Positions 5,267 through 5,881 of a stretch of DNA of 5,881 nt are shown here, piece by piece (within the stretch, counting starts at the first letter, position 1; every line of letters starts with the position of its first letter). Under the pieces are notes generated by a model, which searched no databases, was not told where the DNA came from, and saw only the letters and a program-made list of their open reading frames with translations. Origin of the DNA: Actinomycetes bacterium (lineage in GTDB: Bacteria; Actinomycetota; Actinomycetes; Propionibacteriales; Nocardioidaceae). Position numbers and translations under genes: made by a program. The stretch spans positions 1-5,881 of the forward strand of contig JAEZKN010000280.1 in NCBI GenBank assembly GCA_023415395.1, written 5' to 3'.

Positions 5267-5881
5267 ATGCCCGTGTCCCGCTTCGTCCTCCTGGTCCCCG
5301 TCAAGCCGCCCTCCGTCGGCAAGTCCCGCCTGCGCGGCGTGGCCGACCGACGTGCCCTGGCGGAGGCGTTCGCACTCGACACGGTGGCCGCCTGTCTCGA
5401 CGCCGACCTGGTCGGGCGGGTGCTGGTGGTCACCGACGACGCCGAGTTCTCTGCCCACCTGTCCGCGCTCGGCGCCTCCGCGATCCCCGACGGCGTCGCC
5501 GACGACCTCAACGGCACGCTGCGCCAGGCCGCGGCCGAGGCGCGGCGGCGCTGGCCGGACCTGGCTCCGGTCGCACTCTGCGCGGATCTGCCGGCGCTGC
5601 GGGCAGAGGACCTCGACGCCACGCTCGCACGGCTGCCGCTGCCGCGACCGGCGTTCGTACCGGACGCCGCCGGAACCGGCACCACGCTCTACGCCGCGGG
5701 GTACGCCGAGTTCGATCCTCGGTTCGGCCCGGGGTCTCGCGATGCCCACCTCGCCGCGGGCGCCGCGGAGCTGACCGACGTACCGCCGACGGTGCGCCGC
5801 GACGTCGACAACGTCGAGGATCTGCACGCAGCGGTCGCCCTCGGCGTCGGCATGCACACCGCAGCGGTCGTGCCGCAATAG
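5267..5881 (+). CDS. cofC: 2-phospho-L-lactate / phosphoenolpyruvate guanylyltransferase (coenzyme F420 synthesis)
   Basis: CofC (FbiD in mycobacteria) joins GTP to phospho-L-lactate or, in actinobacteria as shown for mycobacteria, to phosphoenolpyruvate. The activated product is then attached to the deazaflavin by the CofD/FbiA enzyme on the way to F420. The 204-residue protein has the nucleotidyltransferase N-terminus LVPVKPPSVGKSRL (9-22), with Lys13, Lys19 and Arg21 for the nucleotide; VVTDD (54-58); ALCADLPAL (103-111), with the metal-binding Asp107; PDAAGTGTTLY (132-142); FGPGS (153-157); and the C-terminal DVDNVEDL (179-186), with further metal-site aspartates. The length is typical and the gene is complete, with TAG at the final bases of the window. 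The ATG at 5267 is chosen because VSRFVLLVPVK follows at once; AGGA at 5254-5257 could serve as a ribosome binding site. An upstream extension would run into the divergent acyltransferase gene. Whether it prefers phospholactate or phosphoenolpyruvate cannot be read here. Confidence 0.94.
   Translation: MPVSRFVLLVPVKPPSVGKSRLRGVADRRALAEAFALDTVAACLDADLVGRVLVVTDDAEFSAHLSALGASAIPDGVADDLNGTLRQAAAEARRRWPDLAPVALCADLPALRAEDLDATLARLPLPRPAFVPDAAGTGTTLYAAGYAEFDPRFGPGSRDAHLAAGAAELTDVPPTVRRDVDNVEDLHAAVALGVGMHTAAVVPQ

Noticed and set aside
4469..5878. Upstream in-frame extension of gpsA covering the acyltransferase and cofC regions
   Set aside because: GpsA begins cleanly at its Rossmann motif with a ribosome binding site at 4475-4480. 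The extension is compositionally biased and overlaps well-recognised genes in other frames.

Overview
The window is a stretch of ordinary chromosome from a very GC-rich actinobacterium. Third codon positions are almost all G or C, DUF3515 is an actinobacterial family, and a CofC/FbiD enzyme for coenzyme F420 is present. The gene order and protein character fit Nocardioides or a close relative in the Propionibacteriales, but that placement is inference, not proof. I see no mobile element, CRISPR array, RNA gene or phage gene. I also see no convincing undescribed system; what is unusual concerns gene boundaries and promoters.

Layout, left to right: (1) the first half of thiL on the minus strand, cut by the window edge; (2) an 86-bp divergent spacer with a readable promoter for (3) a 78-residue stand-alone Lrp/AsnC effector-domain protein on the plus strand, followed with no gap by (4) a DUF3515 lipoprotein whose start codon is not one of the usual three; (5) ddl on the minus strand, whose stop codon overlaps the stop of the DUF3515 gene in a shared CTAG; (6) a short Cys/Met-metabolism PLP enzyme on the plus strand, divergent from ddl across only 34 bp; (7) gpsA on the minus strand, convergent with it across 10 bp; (8) a plsC-type acyltransferase upstream of gpsA and overlapping it by 4 bp; (9) cofC on the plus strand, divergent from the acyltransferase across 43 bp and ending at the last base of the window.

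Functionally this is a housekeeping cluster. GpsA makes sn-glycerol-3-phosphate and the acyltransferase acts in the same phospholipid pathway, and the two are translationally coupled. Ddl makes the D-Ala-D-Ala dipeptide for peptidoglycan. ThiL makes thiamine diphosphate and CofC makes the activated precursor of F420. The PLP enzyme belongs to sulfur amino acid metabolism. Similar neighbourhoods (cofC, plsC, gpsA, ddl, DUF3515, Lrp-like, thiL) are, as I recall, common in actinobacteria, so the cluster itself is not new.

Packing is extreme. No gene-free stretch exceeds 86 bp, the strand changes at nearly every junction, and neither convergent junction has room for a hairpin terminator. Three starts (ddl, the PLP enzyme, the acyltransferase) have a TANNNT -10 hexamer 6 to 8 bases upstream, the arrangement expected for leaderless mRNAs.
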